Assembly (NCBI GenBank): GCA_964550635.1
Contig: CAZJZV010000014.1
Location: 1-38,354, forward strand
Length of the DNA stretch: 38,354 bases
DNA from: RGIG4097 sp964550635
GTDB taxonomy: Bacteria; Bacillota; Clostridia; Christensenellales; CAG-917
Direction of reading: 5' to 3'
Part shown: positions 31,029 through 38,354 of the stretch, in pieces
Numbering within the stretch: position 1 is the first letter of the stretch
How the letters are laid out: the number at the start of each line of letters is the position of its first letter
The notes under the pieces: model-generated
Databases searched by the model: none
What the model saw: the letters and a program-made list of their open reading frames with translations, nothing else
What the model was told of the DNA's origin: nothing
Made by a program: the position numbers and the translations under genes

Positions 31029-31225
31029 CTGAAAAAGAGTTGAATGAAATGCTTTTTAGGGATGTTGACACCTGTCGTTGCGGTTGCCGAAACGGTGCTT
31101 ACGTAAGGCATGACGATGACGGATATTGGTACGTTTGCAACGACTGCGACTTGCCTGTCAAGAACTCCTATCATCTGAACGAAACCGCATCCCACCGCCA
31201 CCGCGACGAAGAATACGAAGACTGA
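31025..31225 (+). CDS. Small cysteine/histidine-rich protein (zinc-ribbon-like)
   Basis: 66 residues, not recognised. Cys17, Cys19 and Cys21 are clustered (CRCGC), with a second pair Cys38/Cys41 (CNDC) twenty residues on, a likely treble of zinc ligands; the tail is His/Glu/Asp-rich (HLNETASHRHRDEEYED). It overlaps the RlmA-like gene by four bases (ATGA), so it is translated with it and may act in RNA binding or as a metal sensor (inference). No strong ribosome binding site of its own is needed. Confidence 0.7.
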   Translation: MTEKELNEMLFRDVDTCRCGCRNGAYVRHDDDGYWYVCNDCDLPVKNSYHLNETASHRHRDEEYED

Positions 31226-31270
31226 ATAGTTTGCCGAAAAACTCCCATACTATCTCCAAAGGAGGTGCGT

Positions 31271-31513
31271 ATGAGCAACGACAAATCTTTGATCAAAAAG
31301 GTCGCGGAACTCAACAATATCAATATGATGTTGTTAGGGTTGTTGATTGCGGTGATTGCATTGTCCGTAGGACTTGCGTTCTTCTTCCTTGTCCCCGGCG
31401 GAGTCGGGTTTGGGGTTGGAATCGCAATGTTTATCGTCGCGGGTTTGACCTTCGTGATAGGGGAAATAATCTACTTTGCAAAACTTGCAAAAATCAAAAG
31501 ACAGGCAGAATAA
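31271..31513 (+). CDS. Small integral membrane protein
   Basis: 80 residues, not recognised. Two hydrophobic helices (~17-42 and ~44-70) are joined by a short glycine-rich turn (VPGGVGFGVG), with a lysine-rich N-terminus and C-terminus, so both ends probably face the cytoplasm. AAAGGAGG lies just before the ATG at 31271. It follows the zinc-ribbon gene by 45 bases and ends at a strong terminator. Confidence 0.72.
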   Translation: MSNDKSLIKKVAELNNINMMLLGLLIAVIALSVGLAFFFLVPGGVGFGVGIAMFIVAGLTFVIGEIIYFAKLAKIKRQAE

Positions 31514-31521
31514 ACTGCAAT

Positions 31522-31554
31522 AAAAAAGCCACCGTCAATGCGGTGGCTTTTTTC
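31522..31554. terminator. Bidirectional terminator
   Basis: AAAAAAGCCACCG-TCAATG-CGGTGGCTTTTTT is a perfect stem with A-run and T-run, shared by the small membrane protein gene and the convergent CofE-like gene. Confidence 0.95.
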
Positions 31555-31563
31555 GTTTTCTTG

Positions 31564-32754
31564 TTAGTCTGACGCGTAGTTGGTGAAGTAGTTTTGAATG
31601 TAGATGAAGGGAGTGCCCTTGTCACCGCTTCCGCTCGTCAGGTCGCAGAGAGAACCGAGAAGGTCGGTAAGACGGCGGGGAGTCGTGCCTTGAGACGCTT
31701 GGGATGCAAACAAATCGGAGGGCTTTGCCTTGATCATATCTTGGATTGCGTGTTTTGCTTCTTCACCGCTAAGGTTGCCGATTGCGTTGTCCGCGAGATA
31801 TTTGAGTTTGAGTTCGTTGGGGGTGCCGACGAGTCCGCTCGTATACGCGGGGGAAACGACGGGGTCTGCGAGTTCCCAAATCTTGCCGACGGGGTCTTTG
31901 AACGCGCCGTCGCCGTAGACCATAACTTCCACTTTCTTGCCGGTTTTTTCAAGGAGCATTGCTTGGATTTTGTCCACGATAGGTTGGCAATCGCGAGGGA
32001 AGAGTTTGACACTGTTGTCAGTGGCAAGGTTGGAGCCGAGAATGCCGTAGTCGGGATTGTAACCGCTTCCGTTCACGGGTGCGTTCATAATGTCGTGCAT
32101 GGAGAGAACTTTTTTCGCGCCTGCTTGTTCGAGAATGCGTTTCGTTCTGAAGCGGGTGTGAATGTCCGCGTTGATGACGACGTCGGTATATTTGAGAATT
32201 TCTTGCGGACGGTTTGCAAGAATGATTTCGGTGTTTTCACCCGCCATTTCCTTGTAGAGTTGCACGTAGTCGATGCCGGTGAAGGGGTGTTTGATTTCGC
32301 CGAAAGTCTCGTAGATTTCCTTTTCGGTGAACACGTCGGAGTAGGGGTTGACGCCCTTTTCGTCGAGAAGGTCGATGCTCATAAGGTGATTGCCGACTTC
32401 GTCGCTGGGGTAGGACAACATGATGATGAGTTTGTCAACGCCTTTCGCGATGCCTTTGAGAAGGAGAGAGAAACGGTTTCTTGAAAGGATAGGGAAGATA
32501 AGACCAACAGTACCGCCACCCGTTTTTGCGCGGACGTCCGCCGCGATGTCGTCTACGGTTGCGTAGTTGCCTTGGCTTCTGCCAACGACCGCTTCGGTGA
32601 GAGCGAGAACGTCTTTGTCCTGAATTTTGAACCCGGTTTCGGGATCGTTCGCGGCATTGAGAAGGCTATCCACAACGATTTGAACGAGGTCGTCGCCTTG
32701 TTTGATGATGGGTGCTTTGATACCTCTGGAAATAGTACCGAGAGTTTTTGACAT
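31564..32754 (-). CDS. CofE-like (F420-0:gamma-glutamyl ligase) family protein
   Basis: 396 residues, matching the domain of coenzyme F420-0:L-glutamate ligase (COG1478) in its first ~250 residues: APIIKQGDDL, VLALTEAVVGRSQGN, LIFPILSRNRFS, and the later ILGSNLATDNSVKLFPRDC and MVYGDGAFKDPVGKIWELADPVVSPAYT segment. Archaeal enzymes add glutamates to F420-0 using GTP. No other F420 gene is seen here, and this longer Clostridia-type version probably ligates glutamate to another acceptor (inference). GGAGG lies five bases before the ATG at 32754; the frame is open further upstream through the leader but without a better start. Single-gene unit. Confidence 0.75.
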   Translation of the reverse strand: MSKTLGTISRGIKAPIIKQGDDLVQIVVDSLLNAANDPETGFKIQDKDVLALTEAVVGRSQGNYATVDDIAADVRAKTGGGTVGLIFPILSRNRFSLLLKGIAKGVDKLIIMLSYPSDEVGNHLMSIDLLDEKGVNPYSDVFTEKEIYETFGEIKHPFTGIDYVQLYKEMAGENTEIILANRPQEILKYTDVVINADIHTRFRTKRILEQAGAKKVLSMHDIMNAPVNGSGYNPDYGILGSNLATDNSVKLFPRDCQPIVDKIQAMLLEKTGKKVEVMVYGDGAFKDPVGKIWELADPVVSPAYTSGLVGTPNELKLKYLADNAIGNLSGEEAKHAIQDMIKAKPSDLFASQASQGTTPRRLTDLLGSLCDLTSGSGDKGTPFIYIQNYFTNYASD

Positions 32755-32802
32755 ATATGCCTCCAAAAAATTTGATTTCGGATTGAGGCGGATGAAACCG
32801 CG

Positions 32803-32854
32803 GAGTGTTCCTAGAACACTCGTACAGTCTACCACACGCGCGCCCGATTGTAAA
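32803..32854 (-). promoter_or_regulatory. Promoter and leader hairpin of the CofE-like gene
   Basis: Minus strand TTTACA (32854-32849), 17-base spacer, TGgTAGACT extended -10 (32831-32826). A perfect eight-base hairpin GAGTGTTC/GAACACTC with three-base loop (32803-32821) lies at or just after the transcription start, so it may be an operator or 5' stabilising stem. Confidence 0.6.
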
Positions 32855-32900
32855 CAAAAAATTTTTCAATACGGCGCGTTTTTTTGGCAAATTATCCGTA

Positions 32901-32929
32901 TTGACAACGCATAGGATAGAAGTTATAAT
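32901..32929 (+). promoter_or_regulatory. Consensus promoter of the oxidoreductase operon
   Basis: TTGACA (32901-32906), 17-base spacer, TATAAT (32924-32929), a perfect sigma-A promoter 30 bases before the ATG. Confidence 0.85.
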
Positions 32930-32959
32930 CTATATATAGATTAAGTCAGGGAGAAAATC

Positions 32960-34285
32960 ATGAGCAAAATCGCTGTTATCGGTCTCGGGCAGGGCGGTGC
33001 GGTCGCCGCATTGAAACTTGCCGAGCAAGGACACGACGTCGACGTGTTTGAAATAGAACGTAAAGGGGAAGTCGGCTACGATTGGTACGACGATATTCGT
33101 TTCGACGTTTTTGCACTCTGCTCCCTGCCGTCCCCCGCGGAGAGTATTTACACCCAAAAAAGCAAGTGGCTTTTCGTTTCCCCAGATGAGAAAAACAGTC
33201 TGAAAGTCCCCCCTGCAAAACCTATGGAAGAGGTTTCGATTTCGCGTAGGGGACTGTCCTCCTATTTCGACGAATTGTTGACGGCGGCGGGAGTCAGAAT
33301 ATATTACGGATTGCGCGTGCAGGCGCTCGTCATCAGAGAAGAAAAAGTCGTCGGCGTAACCGTCGGCGGCGAAGAATACGTCTACGACCTTGTGATAGAC
33401 GCAAGCGGACTCAATTCGCCATTCAGGGCGCAAGTGCCGTCAAAATTCGGCGTGCAGGCAAAACCCGACAAAAACGATATTATGAAAGGCTACCGCGCGT
33501 TTTATAAGCGCAAAGCGGGCAGTCCGACTCCAAACCCCGAAAGCACTCTCTATATCAAACACCTTGACGGAGTGGGTATCAGTTGGTGCAATCTCAACGA
33601 CCGAAACGAAGTGGACGTGCTTATCGGCAGAATAGGCGGTCTGACCGCGGATGAAAAGGACGAAGCACTATCGGCACTTCTATCGAAAAACGCTATCATG
33701 ACAACCGAAGAAATCCGCCCCGCGCGCTTTGTGGATATAGGGGTGAGAAGACCGTTGTCCGTGATGGTTGCGGACGGCTATGCGGCGGTCGGGGACAGTG
33801 CGTTTATGACAATGCCGATTATGGGTAGCGGTATCGAATCCGCGATGAAAGCAGGCGTATGGCTAGCGGACGCTGTGAAGGGGAAAACGGACTATTCCGC
33901 CAAAGAACTTTGGGGGTATCAACTCAAGTTCATGGAAGAATTAGGGGCGGACTATACGTTCATAGATATTATCAAAAGGTGGGCTTTAAATATCAATCCC
34001 GCTATGATAAACTGGCTTTTCGGTTGCGGAGCGGTGACGAATGAGGATATGGCGTTGTTGTCTACGGACAGCGAAAACCCCGTCAAATTGGGTGCGTCGG
34101 ATATTCTCAAAAAGGTGTGCATTATTCTCAAAAAACCATCTCTCGTCTGTCAGGCGATAAGGTGGTTGTTGAAAGCGTTGCACGGCAAGAAAGTCGCAAG
34201 CCGTATTCCCAAAAAGTACAAGCGGTCGGCGGTCGTCAAATGGGCGAATAAGTACGACGGCATTTTCGCAAAAATCGAGAGGTAG
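32960..34285 (+). CDS. FAD-dependent oxidoreductase of the FixC/geranylgeranyl reductase type
   Basis: 441 residues. The N-terminal dinucleotide fold is clear (GLGQGGAVAALKLAEQGHDVDVFE), followed by the mid-chain DLVIDASGLNSPFR and the FAD-ribityl motif GDSAFMTMPIMGSGIESAMKAG. This pattern fits the p-hydroxybenzoate hydroxylase/GGR superfamily, members of which reduce isoprenoid double bonds or oxidise small molecules. No signal peptide. SD GGGAG precedes the ATG. The radical SAM gene starts three bases after its stop, so the two are co-transcribed, and a shared pathway is likely but unknown. Confidence 0.85.
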   Translation: MSKIAVIGLGQGGAVAALKLAEQGHDVDVFEIERKGEVGYDWYDDIRFDVFALCSLPSPAESIYTQKSKWLFVSPDEKNSLKVPPAKPMEEVSISRRGLSSYFDELLTAAGVRIYYGLRVQALVIREEKVVGVTVGGEEYVYDLVIDASGLNSPFRAQVPSKFGVQAKPDKNDIMKGYRAFYKRKAGSPTPNPESTLYIKHLDGVGISWCNLNDRNEVDVLIGRIGGLTADEKDEALSALLSKNAIMTTEEIRPARFVDIGVRRPLSVMVADGYAAVGDSAFMTMPIMGSGIESAMKAGVWLADAVKGKTDYSAKELWGYQLKFMEELGADYTFIDIIKRWALNINPAMINWLFGCGAVTNEDMALLSTDSENPVKLGASDILKKVCIILKKPSLVCQAIRWLLKALHGKKVASRIPKKYKRSAVVKWANKYDGIFAKIER

Positions 34286-34288
34286 CTT

Positions 34289-35128
34289 ATGTCTGCAAAG
34301 GACGGAACTTTTAAGATCGCAAGAGTTGGACTTCACCGCTTTGAAGAACCTTGTATCTCGGGGACGGGCGGTAGCGGTACTATCTTCTTTTCGGGGTGCA
34401 ACCTGAAATGCCTGTTTTGCCAAAACTACAAGATTTCGCACGAAGGTTTAGGACTCGAAGTCACTCCCGACGAACTCGTCAGAGCGATGCTCTATCTGCA
34501 AGACGAAGGGGCGGAGAATATCAATCTCGTCACACCGCCTGCAAACGTAAATCTGCTCGCTCAAACCCTGTCTATCGCGAAACCCGCCTTGCATATTCCT
34601 ATCGTATGGAATTCAAACGGCTACGAAACGGTTGCGAATTTGAAAAAACTCGAAGGACTCGTGGACGTGTGGTTGCCCGATTTCAAGTATAGCGACGACA
34701 CTCTTGCGGTGAAATATTCAAACGCTCCGAACTATTTCGAGGTCGCGAAAAACGCAATAACCGAAATGCGCCGTCAACAACCTAAAAACGTTTTCGACGA
34801 CGACGGTATGATGGTCAAAGGCGTTATAGTCAGGCATCTCGTTTTGCCCCGCGGACTCCGCAACACAAGGGGAGTCATGAACGCGATAGCGGAGATTGAC
34901 AAAGATATGTACGTCAGCGTTATGGGGCAGTATTTCCCCGTGCCTGCGGTGGAAGGACACGAGGCACTCGGCAGACGACTCAACGAACTCGAATACAATA
35001 CCGCGGTGGACGCGTTTTTCGACGCGGGACTCACGAACGGTTTTTCACAAGAACTCGACAGTGCGAAAGAGGAGTACGTGCCCGACTTCGATTTGGACGA
35101 ACTGAAAAAAATTCTCGACAAGCATTGA
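34289..35128 (+). CDS. PflA-like radical SAM protein
   Basis: 279 residues. GCNLKCLFCQN holds the CxxxCxxC cluster motif (Cys37, Cys41, Cys44) that binds a [4Fe-4S] cluster and AdoMet. The NSNGYET and VWLPDFKYSDDTLA segments match the COG1313 branch, related to but distinct from pyruvate formate-lyase activating enzymes; no glycyl-radical enzyme is next to it. The function of this branch is not established. GAGG lies before the ATG. It is the second gene of the operon with the FAD oxidoreductase; no clear terminator follows. Confidence 0.88.
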   Translation: MSAKDGTFKIARVGLHRFEEPCISGTGGSGTIFFSGCNLKCLFCQNYKISHEGLGLEVTPDELVRAMLYLQDEGAENINLVTPPANVNLLAQTLSIAKPALHIPIVWNSNGYETVANLKKLEGLVDVWLPDFKYSDDTLAVKYSNAPNYFEVAKNAITEMRRQQPKNVFDDDGMMVKGVIVRHLVLPRGLRNTRGVMNAIAEIDKDMYVSVMGQYFPVPAVEGHEALGRRLNELEYNTAVDAFFDAGLTNGFSQELDSAKEEYVPDFDLDELKKILDKH

Positions 35129-35228
35129 AATTGAAAACCCGAAAACCGCCGTTATATAGTCGGTCGAAAGGAATAAGTGGCAAACGTGCGTGCGCTCGCA
35201 ATGCGTGCGCATAAATTTAAGGTGATAT

Positions 35229-35765
35229 ATGGAACTTAAAAAAGTTTTACTTGACGAAATCGCGCTCGGTCGCGCGCTACTGCGCATATCCCACGAAATC
35301 GTCGAAAAAAATAACGGCGTAGACGACGTGGTGCTTGTGGGAATACACACCCGCGGAGTGCCTATGGCGAAACGTATCAGGGATAATATCGAAAATATCG
35401 AAGGCAAAAGCGCGAATATGGGTGTTATGGACATCACTCTATACCGCGACGATTTGTCCGAGATAGGGGAGGCGGCGGACGTCAAAAGTACGGATATTCC
35501 TTTCGATATAAAGAACAAAAACGTCATTCTTTGCGACGACGTTTTGTATACGGGCAGGACGGCAAGGGCGGCTATCGACGCACTCCTTCATTTCGGGCGC
35601 CCGAAGACCATACAACTTGCGGTGCTCATCGACCGCGGACACAGGGAAATCCCCATACGTGCCGACTATGTCGGCAAAAACATTCCGACTTCCACGCAAG
35701 AGATGATCGCGGTGCGCTTTGACGAAACGGACGGCGGGGATAATCGGGTCGAGTTGTATTCGTAG
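35229..35765 (+). CDS. pyrR: PyrR: pyrimidine operon attenuator / uracil phosphoribosyltransferase
   Basis: 178 residues, the normal PyrR length. The PRPP motif VILCDDVLYTGRTA (99-112), the VGIHTRGVPMAKRI loop and the MDITLYRDDL segment are diagnostic. PyrR senses UMP/UTP, binds leader RNA to promote termination, and has weak uracil phosphoribosyltransferase activity. AAGGTG precedes the ATG. The uracil permease gene follows with its own promoter and attenuator, the classical pyrR-pyrP order. Just upstream, GCGTGCGC is repeated directly near 35190 and 35203, of unknown meaning. Confidence 0.95.
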   Translation: MELKKVLLDEIALGRALLRISHEIVEKNNGVDDVVLVGIHTRGVPMAKRIRDNIENIEGKSANMGVMDITLYRDDLSEIGEAADVKSTDIPFDIKNKNVILCDDVLYTGRTARAAIDALLHFGRPKTIQLAVLIDRGHREIPIRADYVGKNIPTSTQEMIAVRFDETDGGDNRVELYS

Positions 35766-35798
35766 CCTAAAAACATTGCCGTAATTGAAAGAAAATCG

Positions 35799-35827
35799 TT
35801 GACACCGATTTTTCACTATGGTATTAT
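35799..35827 (+). promoter_or_regulatory. Promoter of the uracil permease leader
   Basis: TTGACA (35799-35804), 17-base spacer, TGgTATTAT extended -10 (35822-35827). It lies between pyrR and the permease and starts a ~155-base leader. Confidence 0.75.
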
Positions 35828-35849
35828 TTTTGTAATAAAAATCTTTAAG

Positions 35850-35932
35850 GGCTATACGGGATATAGACAAGATTGAAAACTATCAAAACAATTAGTTTGC
35901 CTTGTCCGTGTTCTACGCCGACAAGGTTTTTT
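35850..35932 (+). promoter_or_regulatory. Transcription attenuator in the uracil permease leader
   Basis: A terminator hairpin CCTTGTC (35900-35906)/GACAAGG (35920-35926) with six Ts (35927-35932) lies ~55 bases before the gene. An upstream GACAAG (35866-35871) can pair instead with CTTGTC (35901-35906), supported by an inner stem AAACTA/TAGTTT (35877-35882/35893-35898), giving an antiterminator. A third hairpin CTATA-CGGGA-TATAG (35852-35866) overlaps the antiterminator strand. This is the logic of PyrR attenuation, but the Bacillus PyrR-binding consensus is not evident. Confidence 0.72.
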
Positions 35933-35989
35933 AATAGGGTATCAACTTGTAGCTTAAACACAAGAAAATTAAAAATGGAGAGTAACACT

Positions 35990-37579
35990 ATGAACAAAAA
36001 CGGTCTTATCTATGACGTTGAAGACAAACCTAAGTTCGGTAAACTCTTGATATTCGCGCTCCAACAAGTTCTTGCCATTATGGCGGCAACTATCGCGGTT
36101 CCTACGATTATCGGTTTGCCCACTCAAATCCCCGCGGCAATTCTCGGCGCAGGTCTTGGCACCATCACTTATCTTCTGTTCACGAAGTTCAAGAGCCCCG
36201 TCATCGTATCGTCGTCATTCGCATTCTTGAGTTCCCTTTCTACCGCACTCTTGTTCGGTTATTGCGGAATCATCATCGGCGGTATCCTTGCAGGACTTGT
36301 GTACGTGATCATCGCAATCGTGATCCACTTCGTCGGCACCAAATGGGTTTCCAAACTCATGCCCCCCGTCGTCATCGGACCGACCGTCGCACTCATCGGA
36401 CTTTCTCTTGCAGGCTCTGCAATGGGTGACATCGTCAAGGCAAGCGGCGCAACCGTCAACGCATCTTACAACCTTGTCGCACTCCTTTGCGGTCTCGTGA
36501 CTCTCATCACCATCTGCATCTGCTCCACCCAAAAGAAATTCAAAATGGGTAGACTCATTCCGTTCATCATCGGTATCGGCGCAGGCTATGCAGTCGCATC
36601 CTTCTTCTCCATCTTCGGCTACTGCTTCGACGTGGAATATCTCAAGATAGTCAACTGGACTCCTTTGGTGCAAAACTTCGTCGTGGACGGTCAATTCACC
36701 GGCGTAACCGCATTCCTCAACTATCCTGACTTCGCACTCATCGAAGCAATCAAAGAACTCGTCAACGGCAACGTCAACGAAGCAGTCGCGGCGGCAACCA
36801 ACGGTGCGGCAAGCGTCATCACCGGTGCAGGCGTTGCGGAAATCGCACTCGCATTCATCCCCGTTGCATTCGTCGTCTTTGCGGAACATATCGCAGACCA
36901 CAAGAACCTTGGTTCCATCATCGGTCGTGACCTCGTCGAAGGCGAACCCGGTCTCGAAAGAACCCTTCTCGGTGACGGCGTCGGCTCCATGGTCGGTACC
37001 GTGTTCGGCATCTGCCCCAACACCACTTACGGCGAATCCGTCGGTTGCGTGGCAATCACCAAGAACGCATCTATCTCCACCATCTTCGCAGCGGCAATCA
37101 TGTGCATAGTTTTGAGTTTCATCACTCCGATTATGTCCTTGCTCCAAACCATTCCTTCTTGCGTAATGGGCGGCGTCTGCCTCACCCTTTACGGATTCAT
37201 CGCAGTCAGCGGTCTCAAGATGTTCAAGGACATCGACCTCGGCGACAACAAGAACCTCTTCACCGTCAGTGCAATCCTTATCGCAGGTATCGGCGGACTC
37301 GCAATCAAGATTCCTTACGCACTCGAAGGTGACGGCACCGTGTCCAAGACCATCACCATCACTTCCATCGCAACCGCACTCATTCTCGGCATCTTGGTCT
37401 ACACCATCATCACCAAGATCGAAAAGAAACAAGAAGAAAACGGCATCGAAAAGGAAGAGGGTGAAACCGATAGCCTTATCACCGGCGCAGTCGCTCCCGA
37501 TGCAAACTTCGAAGTCGGCACCACCGTCGTCAAAGAAGATGCAGAAGAAGTCGCAGAAAACAACAACGACGCTGAATAA
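35990..37579 (+). CDS. Uracil permease (NCS2/UraA family)
   Basis: 529 residues. About fourteen hydrophobic helices with the NCS2 pattern: LLIFALQQVLAIMAATIAVP at the N-terminus, LMPPVVIGPTVALIGLSLA, VFAEHIADHKNLGSIIGRDL (with the conserved transport glutamate) and GICPNTTYGESVG. The C-terminal ~60 residues form an acidic, charged tail rich in Glu. Between pyrR and upp this is the uracil importer (pyrP/uraA by context), taking up uracil with protons. The ATG at 35990 follows GGAG at nine bases; upstream in-frame starts lie inside the attenuator. Codons are strongly biased to C/G-ending forms, suggesting high expression. Confidence 0.93.
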   Translation: MNKNGLIYDVEDKPKFGKLLIFALQQVLAIMAATIAVPTIIGLPTQIPAAILGAGLGTITYLLFTKFKSPVIVSSSFAFLSSLSTALLFGYCGIIIGGILAGLVYVIIAIVIHFVGTKWVSKLMPPVVIGPTVALIGLSLAGSAMGDIVKASGATVNASYNLVALLCGLVTLITICICSTQKKFKMGRLIPFIIGIGAGYAVASFFSIFGYCFDVEYLKIVNWTPLVQNFVVDGQFTGVTAFLNYPDFALIEAIKELVNGNVNEAVAAATNGAASVITGAGVAEIALAFIPVAFVVFAEHIADHKNLGSIIGRDLVEGEPGLERTLLGDGVGSMVGTVFGICPNTTYGESVGCVAITKNASISTIFAAAIMCIVLSFITPIMSLLQTIPSCVMGGVCLTLYGFIAVSGLKMFKDIDLGDNKNLFTVSAILIAGIGGLAIKIPYALEGDGTVSKTITITSIATALILGILVYTIITKIEKKQEENGIEKEEGETDSLITGAVAPDANFEVGTTVVKEDAEEVAENNNDAE

Positions 37580-37592
37580 TATCACCATTATC

Positions 37593-37622
37593 GAAACCGC
37601 TCTATTTGTTTAGGGCGGTTTC
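37593..37622 (+). other. Hairpin between uracil permease and upp
   Basis: GAAACCGC pairs with GCGGTTTC over a 14-base loop. No T-run follows, so it is more likely a processing or stability element than a terminator; upp may be co-transcribed. Confidence 0.55.
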
Positions 37623-37642
37623 TACCAAAAATGAGGTTAAAA

Positions 37643-38281
37643 ATGAAAGAATACAAAAACGTAACCATCTTCAATCATCCGCTCATCCAACACAAAGTCG
37701 CAATCCTTCGCGATGAAAAAACCAGCATGAAGGAATTCCGCGAACTTGTCGAAGAAATCACCACGCTCATGGTCTACGAAGCGTTCAAAGACGTCCCCAC
37801 CAAAAAAGTCATGGTGCAAACACCCCTTGAACTCACCGAACAAACTATGGTCGCGGACAACGCAGTGTCTATCGTCCCCATTCTTCGCGCAGGTCTCGGC
37901 ATGGTGAACGGCGTTCACACTCTGTTCCCCACCGCACACGTAGGTCATATCGGTCTCTACCGCGACGAAGAAACCTTGGAGCCTCACGAATACTATTGCA
38001 AACTGCCCCAAGGCATCGAGAACAGTGTAGCAATTCTTCTCGATCCGATGCTCGCAACGGGCGGTAGCGCAGTGGCGGCAATCAAATTCTTGAAAGACCG
38101 CGGTTGCAAAGAAATTCGCCTTATGAACATCATCGGCGCACCCGAAGGAATCGAAGCGGTCGCGGAAGCGCACCCCGACGTGAAGATCTACGTATCCACT
38201 CTCGATCGTCAACTCAACGAAAACGGTTACATTCTTCCCGGACTCGGCGACGCAGGCGACAGACTATTTGGAACGAAGTAA
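37643..38281 (+). CDS. upp: Uracil phosphoribosyltransferase
   Basis: 212 residues, the normal Upp size. It makes UMP from uracil and PRPP. The PRPP site LLDPMLATGGSA (~133-144), the VPILRAGLGMV uracil/PRPP loop and the C-terminal GYILPGLGDAGDR (uracil binding) are all present. GAGG precedes the ATG at 37643; the in-frame ATG at 37631 would overlap that site. Together with pyrR and the permease it forms a pyrimidine salvage locus. Confidence 0.97.
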   Translation: MKEYKNVTIFNHPLIQHKVAILRDEKTSMKEFRELVEEITTLMVYEAFKDVPTKKVMVQTPLELTEQTMVADNAVSIVPILRAGLGMVNGVHTLFPTAHVGHIGLYRDEETLEPHEYYCKLPQGIENSVAILLDPMLATGGSAVAAIKFLKDRGCKEIRLMNIIGAPEGIEAVAEAHPDVKIYVSTLDRQLNENGYILPGLGDAGDRLFGTK

Positions 38282-38334
38282 TGAAAAAAAAGCACTGCAA
38301 AAAGAAGGTGCAAATAAGGGATTTATTTCCCTAA
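38281..38334 (+). CDS. Possible 17-residue basic peptide
   Basis: An ATG overlapping the upp stop codon (TAATG) opens a frame MKKKHCKKKVQIRDLFP ending at 38334. Coupling to upp would allow translation, but it may be chance. Its end overlaps a small stem AGGGA/TCCCT. Confidence 0.2.
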   Translation: MKKKHCKKKVQIRDLFP

Positions 38335-38354
38335 AAAATTAAGGTATAGTCAAA

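Noticed and set aside
35129..35228. PyrR-binding attenuator in front of pyrR
   Set aside because: No terminator or PyrR consensus found there; only short GC repeats.
35840..35935. Purine riboswitch before the NCS2 permease
   Set aside because: The conserved purine aptamer core could not be found; gene context points to uracil.
36215..37588. 457-residue reverse frame opposite the uracil permease
   Set aside because: Cys/Asp/Glu-rich shadow produced by strong codon bias in the permease gene; no start signals.
38310..38345. Terminator after upp
   Set aside because: The AGGGA/TCCCT stem is short and is followed by As rather than Ts on the plus strand.

Overview
The window reads as a chromosomal segment of an uncultured low-to-mid GC Bacillota, probably a gut-type Clostridia. 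The evidence is Gram-positive style: strong AGGAGG ribosome binding sites, near-consensus sigma-A promoters, a PyrR/uracil permease/Upp locus, large fused ATPase-FtsX ABC transporters, compact intrinsic terminators and gut-clostridial extragenic repeats. No plasmid, prophage, transposase or CRISPR array was seen. Most of the window is housekeeping DNA with short intergenic regions.

Layout. 1-1.7 kb: an acyl-CoA synthetase on the minus strand. 1.8-7.5 kb: a plus-strand operon of two small tail-anchored proteins followed by uvrB and uvrA (nucleotide excision repair). 7.6-10.6 kb: a short XRE regulator, then a minus-strand metal-efflux operon (ArsR/CadC-type repressor plus a Zn/Cd/Pb P1B-type ATPase) behind two overlapping ArsR-type operators. 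10.8-13.8 kb: a fused ATPase-FtsX ABC transporter driven from an almost palindromic promoter. 13.9-16.4 kb: an operon of a metallophosphoesterase lipoprotein, TcdA (tRNA ct6A dehydratase) and a small HExxH membrane protein. 16.4-18.1 kb: a GPH-family sugar symporter. 18.2-19.8 kb: an RlmL-like rRNA methyltransferase overlapping dtd. 20-21 kb: nitroreductase plus low-molecular-weight phosphatase. 21.5-24.3 kb: a second fused ABC transporter. 24.4-27.1 kb: an M28-like zinc peptidase with a COG0523 (CobW/ZNG) GTPase. 27.1-30.1 kb: an XRE regulator, a possible non-coding RNA, two arrays of variable-stem hairpins flanking an OB-fold/aldo-keto reductase pair, a long near-perfect palindrome, and the tmRNA gene (minus strand). 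30.2-31.5 kb: RlmA-like methyltransferase and two small proteins. 31.5-32.8 kb: a CofE-like ligase. 32.9-35.1 kb: an FAD oxidoreductase and a PflA-like radical SAM protein. 35.2-38.3 kb: pyrR, uracil permease (with an attenuator leader) and upp.

Themes. Metal handling recurs (Zn/Cd efflux, COG0523 chaperone beside a zinc peptidase, an HExxH protein), as do translation and RNA quality (tmRNA, TcdA, Dtd, RlmL- and RlmA-like enzymes) and pyrimidine salvage. The most unusual part is 27.4-29.7 kb. Hairpin units there share a constant spacer (ATGTAATC or ATGAAATC), while the stems differ in sequence yet keep perfect or near-perfect complementarity. One of these arrays lies inside a promoter-to-terminator interval with no substantial protein-coding frame. 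Everything is read by eye; no similarity search or folding program was run.
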